Assembly: GCA_007026445.1 (NCBI GenBank)
Contig: VDMD01000018.1
Span: 62,001 to 126,000 of the forward strand
Direction of reading: 5' to 3'
Source of the DNA: Schizophyllum amplum
Lineage: Eukaryota; Basidiomycota; Agaricomycetes; Agaricales; Schizophyllaceae
Length of the DNA: 64,000 bases
Made by a program: the position numbers and the translations under genes. The notes under the pieces are model-generated. The model had not been told where the DNA came from. It was given only the letters and a program-made list of their open reading frames with translations, and ran no database searches. Below are positions 35,201 to 45,812 of the stretch, in pieces (positions within the stretch are counted from its first letter, which is position 1; each line of letters opens with the position of its first letter).

Positions 35201-35668
35201 CCCTCCTTATGCGTTCTGAATCGAGACTTTCGAATCCTTATACCGGCCAATCTACCAGCTTTGTTTCTGTGGGGTATGGACGGACTTTCACTCTTTATCG
35301 TAAGGCTGCTCGGGGCAGCTAAGGGCTGTTCCCTTCAGAGCAGCTGGTGTACTTATGTATTATCAGTCTGAAGCAAATTTATACAGCACCTCTCTGCGCA
35401 GGGGCTTGTAGTTCATGGCGTCATGCAGCTCGACTCGCACCATTGACAGTGATCACTGAAGGAACACTAGCACTTTCAGTCCTAAGCTGAGGAGATCTAT
35501 GGTGAAAGGATGGTCATGGTTGCCAGCTTATATTTTAGGAGACCTGTTGCCGCTGGTTGCCGCGATGCTATCCATGGCGGTGGCCACGGCCTCGCTGATC
35601 CTATGGGCGCCCCGTTTGAGTAACGTCCGGCATCAGCGCCGGACGCGCCTCAGCTGAACGCTGAACGC

Positions 35669-35695
35669 TGAGCCCTAAGCGCTTAAGCGCTCAGC
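35669..35695. repeat. imperfect palindrome
   Basis: CTGAGC...GCTCAG arms flank a core built of AAGCGCTT. The AACGCTG just before it is repeated in tandem. It may fold as a hairpin on either strand. Confidence 0.5.
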
Positions 35696-35834
35696 CACTG
35701 TATTCTGGTAAGGGTCAGTGACCAGGTTGGGCTGCAAGACAGGCTGGACGAACTTCTCACGGGGAATGCTGATATTTCGTTAAGGAATCGACACGGAGGA
35801 GGAGATCTTCGTCGTGCACTGATGCGCTTGCCTG

Positions 35835-37182
35835 CTAAGCAAAATAAACGCGCATGCATGGGACGCTCAACGTACACTGTTTCGTCTCAACCGACACGCG
35901 CCCCCCGGCGCACAGCCGCGGAAGGAAGCCTTTAACGTCGTCCACAATGTACGCAGGGCGCTCCGTGTCCTGTCTTGTGTAGCCCTTGACATCCAGAAAG
36001 ATGGATACCGAGACGATATTCTTCATGCGAGATGTGAGGAACATATCCAGTAAGTTCCAAGCACTGGTCCAATACCAGCAGGCGTCAATGTCCCATATCT
36101 CCGCTACGAAGTGGAGTTGGAACTGCTCCACGTGAGTCGCCGACTGGAGAACGTAGAGCAGCCAATGAAAGGGTGAGATTTCTTGCTCGAGGTGCAAGCC
36201 TGCGAGGGCGAGCAGCCGTAAGGAGGACATCTCCGTAAGTTGTACGTCCTGTGAATCGTGCCCCTGCGCTAGCAGTACCATGGATCCTGCTGTCGCTGCT
36301 CCGAGATCATAAGTCGTGTAAGCATATGCATGGGATTCAAACATCGACTGACCGAGAGACGTGGCCGAAATTCCAGCGTTTGTAAACTGTTCCGGCAGCT
36401 GCAAGCAGCATCTTCATCGTCTGGTGACAATGGGGCGTCTCGGCCGTTATAGTCAGGTTCTGCAGTCCCTCGACACGAACAGACGAGTCCGGCTCAAGCA
36501 GGCGAGCTGCGAGCCGCGCAAAATCGTCCTGCTGCAACTTGAGCGCCAGATGTTCGAGGCGGGCACCGTCTGCCGCTTGCGTACGCTCCCCGCCATGCAC
36601 GAGCGTCACATCCCACAGGCGTAGATGTCGAAGGCTCTGTGGGAGCTGCTGCAGCACTGCCATAGGCAGTCCTCGGAGGTTGAACATGCTGAGCGTGACC
36701 AACGTCGATAGGGTGCATGCCTGCTCGAGCGCACCGCGAAGGTGAGGTGTCATGCCGCTGTACGACAGCACATAGTGGGGCTGGAAGGAGAGTTCTTGGA
36801 GGTTCGGCAGGCGAAAGAGCACCTTGGGCAGCGCGCCATCTTCGTATATCCAGCTATACCAGGTGAGGCTACTGGAGTAGTCCCAGGATTCTTCGATGCG
36901 GAGGACACGAACGTAGTCTCCGAGATGAGAGGACTCCTCGAGGATGTCGGACAACTTGCGAACCAGTGTCTTGGTGGCGCTGAATACGGAATGCGTGTTG
37001 ATCTCCGACAGTTGGACTTCATTGAAGATGTATTTCTGACTCGTTTCCAACAGCGAACTGTGCGCCATCGCAGTGTTTTTCAGCGAAGCAGCATCCCCCG
37101 ATGCATGCAACTGCTCCAGAACCAGTTCCAAGAGCTCCTGAGGAAGGCATGTCGCTGACTCCTGCGGTCCGGTTGTGCTCAT
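35835..37182 (-). CDS. F-box/LRR-like protein
   Basis: Starts MSTTGPQESATCLPQELLEL, with a degenerate F-box at about residues 10-55 (LPQELLELVLEQL, KNTAMAHSSLLETSQKYIF). A row of leucine-rich stretches follows (LPNLQELSFQPHY, LSTLVTLSMFNLRGLP, LPQSLRHLRLWDVTLV). The C-terminal part needs a 40-nt intron near 36344-36383 (GTTTAC...CTCGGTCAG) joining AAAGT to SMFESHAYAYTTYD. The short length and weak donor make this join less sure, but both frames are LRR-like in composition and end at the stop at 35835. It is probably an SCF adaptor or an F-box-derived protein; the F-box Trp is lost. The longer frame start at 37284 is possible but adds no family-like sequence. Confidence 0.7.
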
Positions 37183-37501
37183 GAGGAACAGATGACGGTT
37201 GACAACCAAGAACAAGGGCAAGACTGAAAGGGGAATGCGCTCGGCATTTTCCGGCAGCGCATGCCCACACTCCGTGCGCCTCACACAGTTCGTTGGTGTT
37301 TATCCATTTCATTACGGTGTACAATGCCTGCAAGATGCGATGGATACTCCAAGCCAGTCGCGGAGACTGCCATTAATAATATATACTATGCGATGCAGTG
37401 GCATGTTTTGACCCCAACAGGACCCCAACTAGCCCTCCCAGCCCCGAGCGCTCTGCTCGTGAGCCATCAGTACAATCGTGACCACCAACTCGTCGTCACG
37501 C
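37183..37501. other. intergenic region
   Basis: About 320 bp between the BiP 3' end and the upstream start of the F-box-like gene, both on the minus strand. The F-box-like gene promoter must lie to its right, that is, within this stretch. An AT-rich TAATAATATATACTATG at 37374-37390 is a TATA candidate. Confidence 0.45.
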
Positions 37502-38463
37502 TCATAGCTCGTCGTGGTCCGCGAACGGCTCCTGGGCATCCCAGTCCTGGCCTGCGGCGGAGTCGGCGTAGATCTTCGACGTGATCGGGTTGATCGCGGA
37601 CTGGATCTCCGCGAGCTTCTCCTCGATATCGTCCGTCGTCGCGTCAGAGCCGTTGTCGTCAATCCAGTCGGTCGCCTCCTTGAGGGTGGAGAGAACCGTC
37701 TTCTTGTCCTCGTCGGACAGCTTGCCACCCAGACCCTCGGAGTCGCCGATCTGGCCCTTAAGGCCGAAGACGTAGGCGGAGAGGGAGTTGAGGGCCTCGA
37801 TGCGCTTGCGCTGGGCCTCATCCTCAGCGGCGAACTCCTCAGCCTCGGCAACCATGCTATATGCGTGTCAGCAAGCGAAGACATGACAGTGAAAGACTGG
37901 ACTGACCGGTCAATGTCCTCTTGGGACAGGCGACCCTTCTCGTTCTTGATGGTGATCGACTCCGACTTGCCGGTGCCCTTGTCGGCAGCGCCGACCTTCA
38001 TGATACCGTTGGCGTCGATCTCGAAGGTGACCTCGATTTGGGGGACACCACGGGGCGCAGGCGGGATACCGTTGAGCTCGAACTTGCCGAGCAGGTTGTT
38101 GTCCTTCGTCAACGAACGCTCGCCCTCGTAGACCTGAATCAACACGGTCGGCTGGTTGTCGGCAGCGGTCGAGAAGCTGGGAGAGGGTCAGTTACGGACG
38201 AGGATAACCGTATACGCAACATACATCTGGGACTTCTTGGTGGGGATGATCGTGTTGCGCGGGATGAGCTTGGTCATGACACCACCGGTGGTCTCGATAC
38301 CGAGCGTAAGGGGGCAGACGTCGACAAGGACGACCTCCTCAGAGCCCTCAGCACCGGAGAGGATACCACCCTGGACGGCAGCACCGTAGGCAACGGCTTC
38401 GTCGGGGTTGATACCCTTGGACGGCTCCTTGCCACCGAAGAACTCCTTGAGGAGCTGCTGAAC

Positions 38464-38498
<35 letters not shown>

Positions 38499-39857
38499 CC
38501 TAAAGCACTGTCAGACATTGTAAAATGAATGTTGGGAAGCAACTAACCTCGTCAACGTCGTCCTTCTTGACACCAGCGTCCTTGAGAACCTGCTCGACAG
38601 GCTTCATGGTCTTGCGGAAGAGGTCAATGTTGATCTCCTCGAACTTGGCGCGGGTAAGGGTCTCCGAGAAGTCGTTGCCGTCCTCGAAGGACTCGATCTC
38701 GATGCGCGTGCTCTGCTGCGAGGAGAGAGTGCGCTTGGCCTTCTCAACTTCACGCTTGAGCTTGCCGAGAGCGCGGAGGTTCTTCGAGACGTCGGTGCCG
38801 GTCTTCTTCTTGTACTGCTTGAGCATGAAGTCGATGACGCGGTTGTCGAAGTCCTCGCCACCAAGATGGGTGTCACCGGCGGTGGCCATGACCTCGAAGA
38901 CGCCGTCGTCGATGGAGAGGAGGGAGACATCGAAGGTACCACCACCGAGGTCGTACACGATGATCTGCGACTCGCCGCCCTTCTTGTTGAGACCGTACGC
39001 GATGGCAGCGGCCGTGGGCTCGTTGATGATACGGAGGACGTTAAGACCAGCGATCGTGCCGGCGTCCTTGGTGGCCTGACGCTGAGCGTCGTTGAAGTCT
39101 GTAGAAGAGTCAGCACGGCAGACGGAAGAAGTAGCAGGCGACGCACAGGCAGGGACCGTAACAACAGCGTGAGTGACCTTCTCGCCGAGGTAAGCCTCAG
39201 CGGTCTCCTTCATCTTCGTCAAAACCATGGCGGAGATCTCCTCCGGGGTGAACGTCTTGTCCTCGCCCTTGTAGTTGACCTGGATCTGGGGCTTGCCGGC
39301 CTTGTCGATAATCTTGAAAGGCCAGTGCCTCATATCCTTCTGGACATCGGGGTCGTCGAACTTGCGGCCAATGAGACGCTTGGCGTCGAAGACGGTGTTC
39401 TGCGGGTTCGAGTGGAAGGCGTTCTTCGCGGCATCACCGATACTGAAACGGACGGTCAGCGCGGGAACCGAAGAAAAACTCTGTTAGACGCACAGTCGCT
39501 CATCATCAGTGAAAGAGACCCATGAAGGCGTTATACGGTGACCCTGGTCGTTGGCAATAATCTCGACACGCCCGCCCTTCGTAACACTGCGCTACGCGTC
39601 AGTTTTGGTGTTGACAAAGACACGTATGCACGCATACCCAACACAGGAGTAAGTCGTTCCCAGATCTGCCCCGACACGTCAGCATACGCGTCTTTGACGC
39701 GTCGCGGTCTACTCACCAATACCAATAACATTTCCGTACTCCGGGTGGGAGTCAGCAGCCTGGGCCTGGGGGACGAGGCATAGAAGGCGACGAGCGCACA
39801 GAAGAATAAGGATAGTGAGGAGAGGAGGCGCAGCGACTGAACGCGCGACGGTGGCAT
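37502..39857 (-). CDS. KAR2: ER Hsp70 chaperone BiP
   Basis: Lumenal Hsp70 for protein folding, translocation and ERAD. The start ATG 39857 gives a signal peptide ([20 protein letters not shown]); the mature part begins [18 protein letters not shown]. Hsp70 signatures present: [23 protein letters not shown] and [16 protein letters not shown]. The substrate domain includes [18 protein letters not shown], and the C-terminus is the ER retrieval signal HDEL. Introns lie in the N-terminal third (near 39717-39672, 39640-39591, 39487-39443, 39148-39101) and further on (38550-38501, 38226-38177, 37908-37857). One base appears lost near 39783 in the signal peptide; in an essential gene this points to a sequencing error. 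The upstream region has a TATA box and TGACGTG elements. Confidence 0.95.
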
Positions 39858-39900
39858 GGCGGAGGAAGGGAAGAGTGACTTGGCGAAACGGCGAACCGAC

Positions 39901-39942
39901 CGTTTTATACGGCGCGGTTGACGTGTCAACGTCAACGTGGCA
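39901..39942 (-). promoter_or_regulatory. BiP promoter: TATA box and candidate UPR element
   Basis: On the minus strand TATAAAACG lies at 39909-39901, about 45 nt upstream of the BiP ATG. Just upstream (39919-39940) is TGACGTGTCAACGTCAACGTGG-like sequence, with two ACGTG-type cores in opposite orientation, as in Hac1/XBP1-binding UPR elements (TGACGTG). Position next to a BiP gene supports the reading. Confidence 0.5.
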
Positions 39943-40751
39943 CCTGATCACAAATTTCCGAATATTCGAGAATTTTGCGAACTCCTGCGCCCTCTCCGCG
40001 CCGTTCCACACGCGTCTCGTATCAGGTGCCCGCAGACCCCTCCTCAACCTGGGCGGCTCATTCGGGCGGCAGGGCAGCGTCGTGCCTGCCCACAGAGGGA
40101 TCGCCCTCCGAGTCCAGTACAGTCTAACGTGGAACTGACGTGGCTCCGTCGAAGTACTCAGGCTGCGCGCGCCTTGATCCAGAAGCTTTACGCCTTCGCC
40201 TCTTCCCATGTGCCGCACTTGCGCTGTGCAACAAGGCCAACGACGTCTACGGGAACGGACGTGTGTCGCGGCCTGTGGTTACCTCGCGTCAATTGTCCAG
40301 AAGGTCTGTACCCTTAGTCGGATTTGCAGGCTCATCTAGAGGCAAGACCCTGCATTGCGTGGGATCCGTCTTCCGCTGTTGCAATAAAAGAGTGGATTGC
40401 AACTTGGAGCCGCTTTCACCCTCAAAGTAACCCTCTCCATGGCTTTCGTACGCAGACAGTCCACAAAGCTAACTACTGATGACCCGTAAGGTCGCTCTCT
40501 TTACGTGATCTTTCGAGGGGTACTTCCTGTATTTGTGTATACTTGAAGCAGTAGAACAACACCCAAGCAATCGAAGGGGATCCCGGAGGTCGGCGGAGGA
40601 CAACCGGGAAATCCGAAGTTGAAGTTGGGTGACGTCACGTGTCAACATAAGGACGGCCCGTTCCGCCGCTGGTGCGCCCGGAGCCGAGATCACTGGCCCC
40701 GCTTCCACTCTCCCTCAACGAGTGCGACACATCTGAGCATTGCGCCACACC
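39943..40751. other. intergenic, divergent promoters
   Basis: About 800 bp between BiP and the F-box gene. I see no gene; short frames here are not family-like. Confidence 0.5.
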
Positions 40752-42359
40752 ATGGGCCCTCTATCTGAGCTTCCTGCTGAACTACTCATTGAAGTACTCA
40801 ACTTCTGCGCCCTCAATGACCCATCGTCCCCTCCCACACTCGCCACGATCAACACAACGTTCCGCACGATCGTGCAGGGTACCCCTTCCCTTTGGTGCCA
40901 CATAGAGCTCCGGGACGACACCAATGCTATAGCCAAGCTGCAGCACAAAGCTGCTTTATGGCTTCGAAAGTCACAACCCCTGCCGTTCGAAGTCGATCTC
41001 GACATCGAGCAGTCCACGGACAACATTCTTCCCCTGCTCCTCCCCATCATCCCCCATATGCACAGGTGCCAGCGCTGCAGCATAAAGGGCAGACGGAAGG
41101 AGGACAACACTTTTGACTGCACTGGTCCCGTCGTAACGCGCATCGGAAAGCTCGTGCTCGCCATGCGCGGCGGCTTGGTCGACGAAGACGAGGACGACTC
41201 GCTCCTCTCCGACGCGACTCTCCCCCTGCGCACCTTCTACAAATCCGAATTCACCGACGCCGACGCCGTCTCCATGTACGTGCGCATCTTAGACCTACCC
41301 TATCTCCTGTCCCACCTCCCCATCTCCCACCTCTCAGCGCCCGGCGACGCCTTCGCGGGCATCGAAGCCCTCACGCTCGGCACCGCCTGGCACATGCCCG
41401 GCTGTCTCGCGCCCGCGCACGTCCTGCAGCTCCTCCGCCACTTCACGCGTCTGCGCTCCTTCGTCTTCCTCGGCCGCATCGATCCTGAGATCGTGCACGC
41501 GCCCGCCGCGGACATCCCTTTCGTGCGGCTGCCGCGGCTGACGTACCTGCGGCTGAGCAACATATGCTCGACGCGACTGCTCGTCGCGCACCTCGCGGCG
41601 CCGGCACTCCAGGACTGCGTGCTGGAGAGCCTCAATATCGATACGGATCACACGGGGGGCGCGGAGTTGTTCGCGGCGGACTACGCGGCGCACAAGGACG
41701 AGGCCGCGGACGAGGAGGGCGCGCAGATCCCGGACGACCCGAGCCAGTCGCCGTGGAGCGACTGGAGCACGGGGAGAGGGCTGCGCGCGCTGTGGGCGAA
41801 TGAGCCCTTTGGGGCGTTGCGGATACTAGAGATGGACTATGCGGATATGCGGAGTCGCGATTTTTGGTTCATGTTTTCGAGGTTGGACCGGTTGGAAACG
41901 TTCAAACTGGTCGCCAGCGACATGTCCGACCGCGTCTTTCGGTGGCTGGGTCCGCGGAATGGTTCCGACAGCACCGCGGAGGACGACGCTGGCGACGGCG
42001 ACACCATCGAGGGCGATGTCAAGCTACCGGAAGAGCCAGCGCACGCAATCTTCCTCCCATCTTTACAGACGCTCAACCTAATCAGATGCAACCGCCTGTC
42101 CGCGGATGTCATTCTCGATGTGCTGGTCGGTCGGATGATGCACTGCAGGCACTTGCAGCTGGACAATTCGAGGGACGCACCGCTGGAAAGCTGGAGAACC
42201 GCACCGCGCACCCTAGCGGACATCGACATCGCGGAGATCGCGAGTTTCGATCCTGTTCTCGACGGAGCAAGATTACGCAGCCGACTTACTGCTGCAGGCT
42301 TCCTTTTGGGAGACGGTCCCGGACGGGTCCGGGTTATGTGCTCCGACTGGGGCCAATGA
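40752..42359 (+). CDS. F-box protein, single exon
   Basis: 535 residues without introns. The F-box is at the very N-terminus: MGPLSELPAELLIEVLNFC, then LATINTTFRTIVQGTPSLW. The remainder has the segment pattern of Agaricomycete F-box/LRR proteins (RMHRC-type position MHRCQRCSIKG, LPRLTYLRLSNICS, LETFKLVASDMSD, LPSLQTLNLIRCNRLSADVI). A Glu/Asp-rich loop (about residues 320-340) interrupts the repeats. Predicted SCF substrate adaptor; substrate unknown. ATG 40752 is chosen because the F-box follows directly; an upstream in-frame codon is not ATG. Confidence 0.85.
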   Translation: MGPLSELPAELLIEVLNFCALNDPSSPPTLATINTTFRTIVQGTPSLWCHIELRDDTNAIAKLQHKAALWLRKSQPLPFEVDLDIEQSTDNILPLLLPIIPHMHRCQRCSIKGRRKEDNTFDCTGPVVTRIGKLVLAMRGGLVDEDEDDSLLSDATLPLRTFYKSEFTDADAVSMYVRILDLPYLLSHLPISHLSAPGDAFAGIEALTLGTAWHMPGCLAPAHVLQLLRHFTRLRSFVFLGRIDPEIVHAPAADIPFVRLPRLTYLRLSNICSTRLLVAHLAAPALQDCVLESLNIDTDHTGGAELFAADYAAHKDEAADEEGAQIPDDPSQSPWSDWSTGRGLRALWANEPFGALRILEMDYADMRSRDFWFMFSRLDRLETFKLVASDMSDRVFRWLGPRNGSDSTAEDDAGDGDTIEGDVKLPEEPAHAIFLPSLQTLNLIRCNRLSADVILDVLVGRMMHCRHLQLDNSRDAPLESWRTAPRTLADIDIAEIASFDPVLDGARLRSRLTAAGFLLGDGPGRVRVMCSDWGQ

Positions 42360-42877
42360 TCTCCTCGGTGTGTTTTTCTTAGAATTATCTTCACTTGTTG
42401 AGGACGCTGATTTTTGTGCTCAGCGCTATGATTATCGCAGTGTACATCTTTGTACGCAATATTGCGAGATTATCTCTGCGCAGACCCTCGAACCGTGGAG
42501 TTTCTCTTGCACTGTAATGTAAATGCGCACAAACGTCTATCGGGCCTTTGAAAAGGGCATGATTGACGATCTGAATTGAGACTAACGAAGAAGCCAGCTG
42601 AAATGAAAGCGACGGTAAGCATACATAAGGTCAGGTTCTCTGCTTTGGCATTGGAATGGCCTCACAATGTAAAAAACACTAAAGATGTATTATATGGGGA
42701 CTTCAACGCATCTTGCATGAGGCCCGGCTGTTGGAGGCAAGCCGCAAAGTTCAAGTGCATGTTGAACTTGCTCGCGGCACGTGACCAACGCGCTCAACGT
42801 CCAAGCGGGAACTTTCGATCATCTTCACGCGAACCTCCATCTCCTTGTTCTTCACGATCAATCATCTCGAGCTCGCG
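42360..42877. other. intergenic region
   Basis: About 520 bp between two plus-strand F-box genes; the left half is AT-rich. No gene is recognised. Confidence 0.5.
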
Positions 42878-44892
42878 ATGGCGGACGAGGAGTTCTCGCA
42901 GATGCTCGCCGTGGATATGGCGGAGCGTCTCGCCAAGACAATGAAGGAGAACCCAGCAATGAGTCAGGCAGATGCTCTGGTGCGAGGCTTGTACATCTCA
43001 CGATGCGCGCGTACTGATACGTCGTTTAGGCAAGAGTACACCGCGATATGTTGCGCAATAACCCATTTGTGCCGCCGGAAGGATGTCCTGTGAACGTGCT
43101 ACCCAATGAACTTCTGGCCTATATCTTCTCGACTGGAGTGAAGCTGCAGCAGGAGGAGGACGAGGCCGAGTCTGATGACGAGGAGGACGACAACGAAGAG
43201 CTCTTGATGCAAGATGACGGAGACGACGAGTGGGAGGACGAGGATGATCGTCCGTCGCGCTCGAAGACGAAGAAGCCGGCGCAGAAAGACGACAAGAAGG
43301 AAGAGAAGGAAGGAGATGCTTCAACGGACGAGGAAGAAGAAGACGAAGATGATGAGGAAGGTCTCGTCATGCCTTTCCAAGTGCTAGTCTCGCACGTGTG
43401 TCAGCGGTGGCGAACTGTCGCGCTGGACACGCCTGACCTCTGGTGAGTGCTACAGCCGCGCCACACAATAGCGCCTGTTGATCAGGCTCTCAGGACCGTT
43501 GTCTACTTCGCGGAGCCAGCACCGTTCGAGAAGTCAAGAGCATACGTCGAACGCTCAAAGAACCGCCCGCTGGATATCATCCTAAATCTCAACAACCACG
43601 AGCACAGCGACGACGAGGACGCGATCGACGGAGACGCTGTGGCTGAGATTGGGCAGGATATCGGCGTAATAATACGGCCTCGAGACTCCGCGGATCCTGA
43701 AGCCGAAGATGCAACAACATACCCTTGCCCCAGCAACACATCGAAGGACGAGGTCAAGCAGATCCTGGACGTCATCATCCCCCACATCGAGCGGTGGCGA
43801 CACTTCGAGCTCGAGACTGACTCGTACGACTACATCTACGATCTTCTTGGACGTCTCTCCCGTGCTCCCGCTGCCCCCGAGCTCGAAGTCTTCCAGATCT
43901 ATCACTACGAGAACTGTGAAGACTACGATACATTCCGGCCCGCAGAGCTCGGGACTCCGTTCTGCATATTCGGCGGATCAGCACCGAAGCTCGAAATGCT
44001 GGCACTTTGGGGTGTGCACATAAATTGGGAGGAGTGCGTGTCGATGTTTGCGGGATTGAAGGACCTCGAGCTCGCCTACCATGCCACGGATGTGCGACCC
44101 TCGTTTGAGACATTCATCGAGATGATCTCGACATCTCCCAACCTCAAGACACTTGCCCTCTCTCTCTCCGGTCCCTCTGGCGAGCCGGAAAAATGGCCGA
44201 CGGACGTCGTTGAGCTCCCATCGGTGCTCGAGCTGATTATCTCAGACCACGACAAGGCCTTCATCTCCCAGCTCATGCACATCCTCTCCTTCCCGAACGT
44301 CAAGCACCTTGTCGTTGATGGCAACAACGAGGACTTCACGGAATTCGCCCTCCAGCTCGCTGCACCCATGCCGAACTGCTCCCACTCCATCCTCGCTGGC
44401 CTTGAAACGCTCAAAATCGGCGGGCTGCCCTGTGACGAGAACGCTGCGGAGGTCGTCCTCAGTCAGCTTGGCGGGCTGCGCGAGTTCAAGATCAAGTGCC
44501 CCGATGGCCCGGACGAAACGGAGGGCATCTTCTTCCAGCTGCTCCAGCGGCCACGCACCGGTGCCGCGCAAGGCGAAGAGAGCAAAGGCGCCTTCTTCTG
44601 CCCCCGCCTCGAGAAACTCGCCACGCAGGGTATCGACGGCCACGCTATGAAGAACCTCGTCCAGGCGCGGCGCGCGGCGGGCGTGCCCCTCAAGCACGTC
44701 TCCTTCAGCGACGACGACGACGTGGACATCCTCGACGAGACGTGGCTACGCGAGAACGTCGAGACGCTCGACTTCTACGAGCCGTCCGACGACGACAGCG
44801 AGTACACGGATGACGAGGAGGCGAGCGATGTGGAGATGGTCGGGGACGAGATTCTCACGCTGCCCCACGGCGTAGTGGTGCACCTGTCGTGA
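42878..44892 (+). CDS. F-box protein with acidic insertion splitting the F-box
   Basis: Exons 42878-42979, 43030-43443 and 43486-44892 stay in frame. The N-terminal half of the F-box is VNVLPNELLAYIFSTGVKL; the second half, FQVLVSHVCQRWRTVALDTP, comes about 85 residues later. Between them lies a strongly acidic and Lys-rich stretch (runs of Asp/Glu, then KKEEKEGD). The second intron falls right after the F-box Trp (DLW), a typical position in this gene type. LRR-like segments follow (APKLEMLALWGVHINW, SPNLKTLALSLSG, FPNVKHLVVDG), and the C-terminus is again acidic. Predicted SCF adaptor, unknown substrate. The insert is conserved in reading frame and not a frame artefact. Confidence 0.87.
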
Positions 44893-45812
44893 CTATTGCC
44901 GGTGCTTGCCGCGCCGGTGCTGGCCTATCTGCTTGTGACCTGCGGTTACTACCTTGTGGGGTCCAGTGAGAGCTATTTTTCCTGCATGTTTGCTTTTCAT
45001 CTGACTTGCGCGTAGGTCTACGGATGCGGCAGGCGCTTTTGTTTGGTTCGGCGGTGTGGGTGGCCGTATGGAAGCGCGAGCGACTGGGAAATTACATGCG
45101 CGCGCATCGATTCCCCTTGTAATGGCAATGTAAAATCATCCTGTATATGATGTAGATGCCCACGTCCCATGTATATATACTATGCAGGCGAACGCCGATG
45201 TCCAGGACTATCCATGTAACGATGTTTTGAGGCGTGACGATGGTAGTATATTGGCGAGGATCGTATGCTGTCGGTGATGGGCTGGCCGTGTCCGGAGGTG
45301 GGTTGTATACATACTCGCAGAACAATAACTCGCTGACACGGTCTTCCAGTTCTCACGGGCACTCACAGTCTACGTACCTTGTTGTCGTGAGCGTAGACCG
45401 ATTGTTCTCGCATCACAAAAGGCGCGCCCGAGCGACAATTGCCGGCAGGGATATGCTCCGACCCTTCCGTCGTGCTTCCTTGCTGTTGTTCTGCCGGGTC
45501 TGCCTAACAATAAGAAATGCTGGCTTTCATGGCATAGGTGTCGTACATATACGGGGACGCTGGGAGCTCCACCTTACCACCACCTTTCACGTCTCACGAA
45601 TCTCTACGGCCCGACCCATCGCGACGTCGGACGACTTAATTTACTCCACGACCACTCAACGTCCTGCAAGCCAACCATCCTATTCGACGACCCTAGACTA
45701 CGACGGCCTGGTGCTTGTCATACTCAACACGGTGAGTGCACTGAGTATGTGGCAACCCTGAGGTTGACCTGTTATCAGCTATTCCTACACGCACTATAAT
45801 CACGAACGAATA
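44893..45812. other. intergenic region and spliced leader of the Pro/Gln gene
   Basis: About 920 bp. The right end (about 45640-45812) is shared with locus A and includes a leader intron at 45732-45778. The left part holds nothing I recognise. Confidence 0.5.
45732..45778 (+). other. conserved 5' leader intron of the Pro/Gln gene (locus B)
   Basis: GTGAGTGCACTGAGTATGTG...TATCAG, matched at 8228-8179 on the minus strand in locus A. Conservation of both splice sites and flanking exon sequence supports a real 5' intron before ATG 45813. Confidence 0.55.

Larger units (their letters stand above)
34860..35834. other. intergenic, convergent, repeat-bearing
   Basis: About 1 kb between convergent genes. 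It includes a minisatellite (35078-35200) and a palindrome (35669-35695). No coding sequence is supported. Confidence 0.5.
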
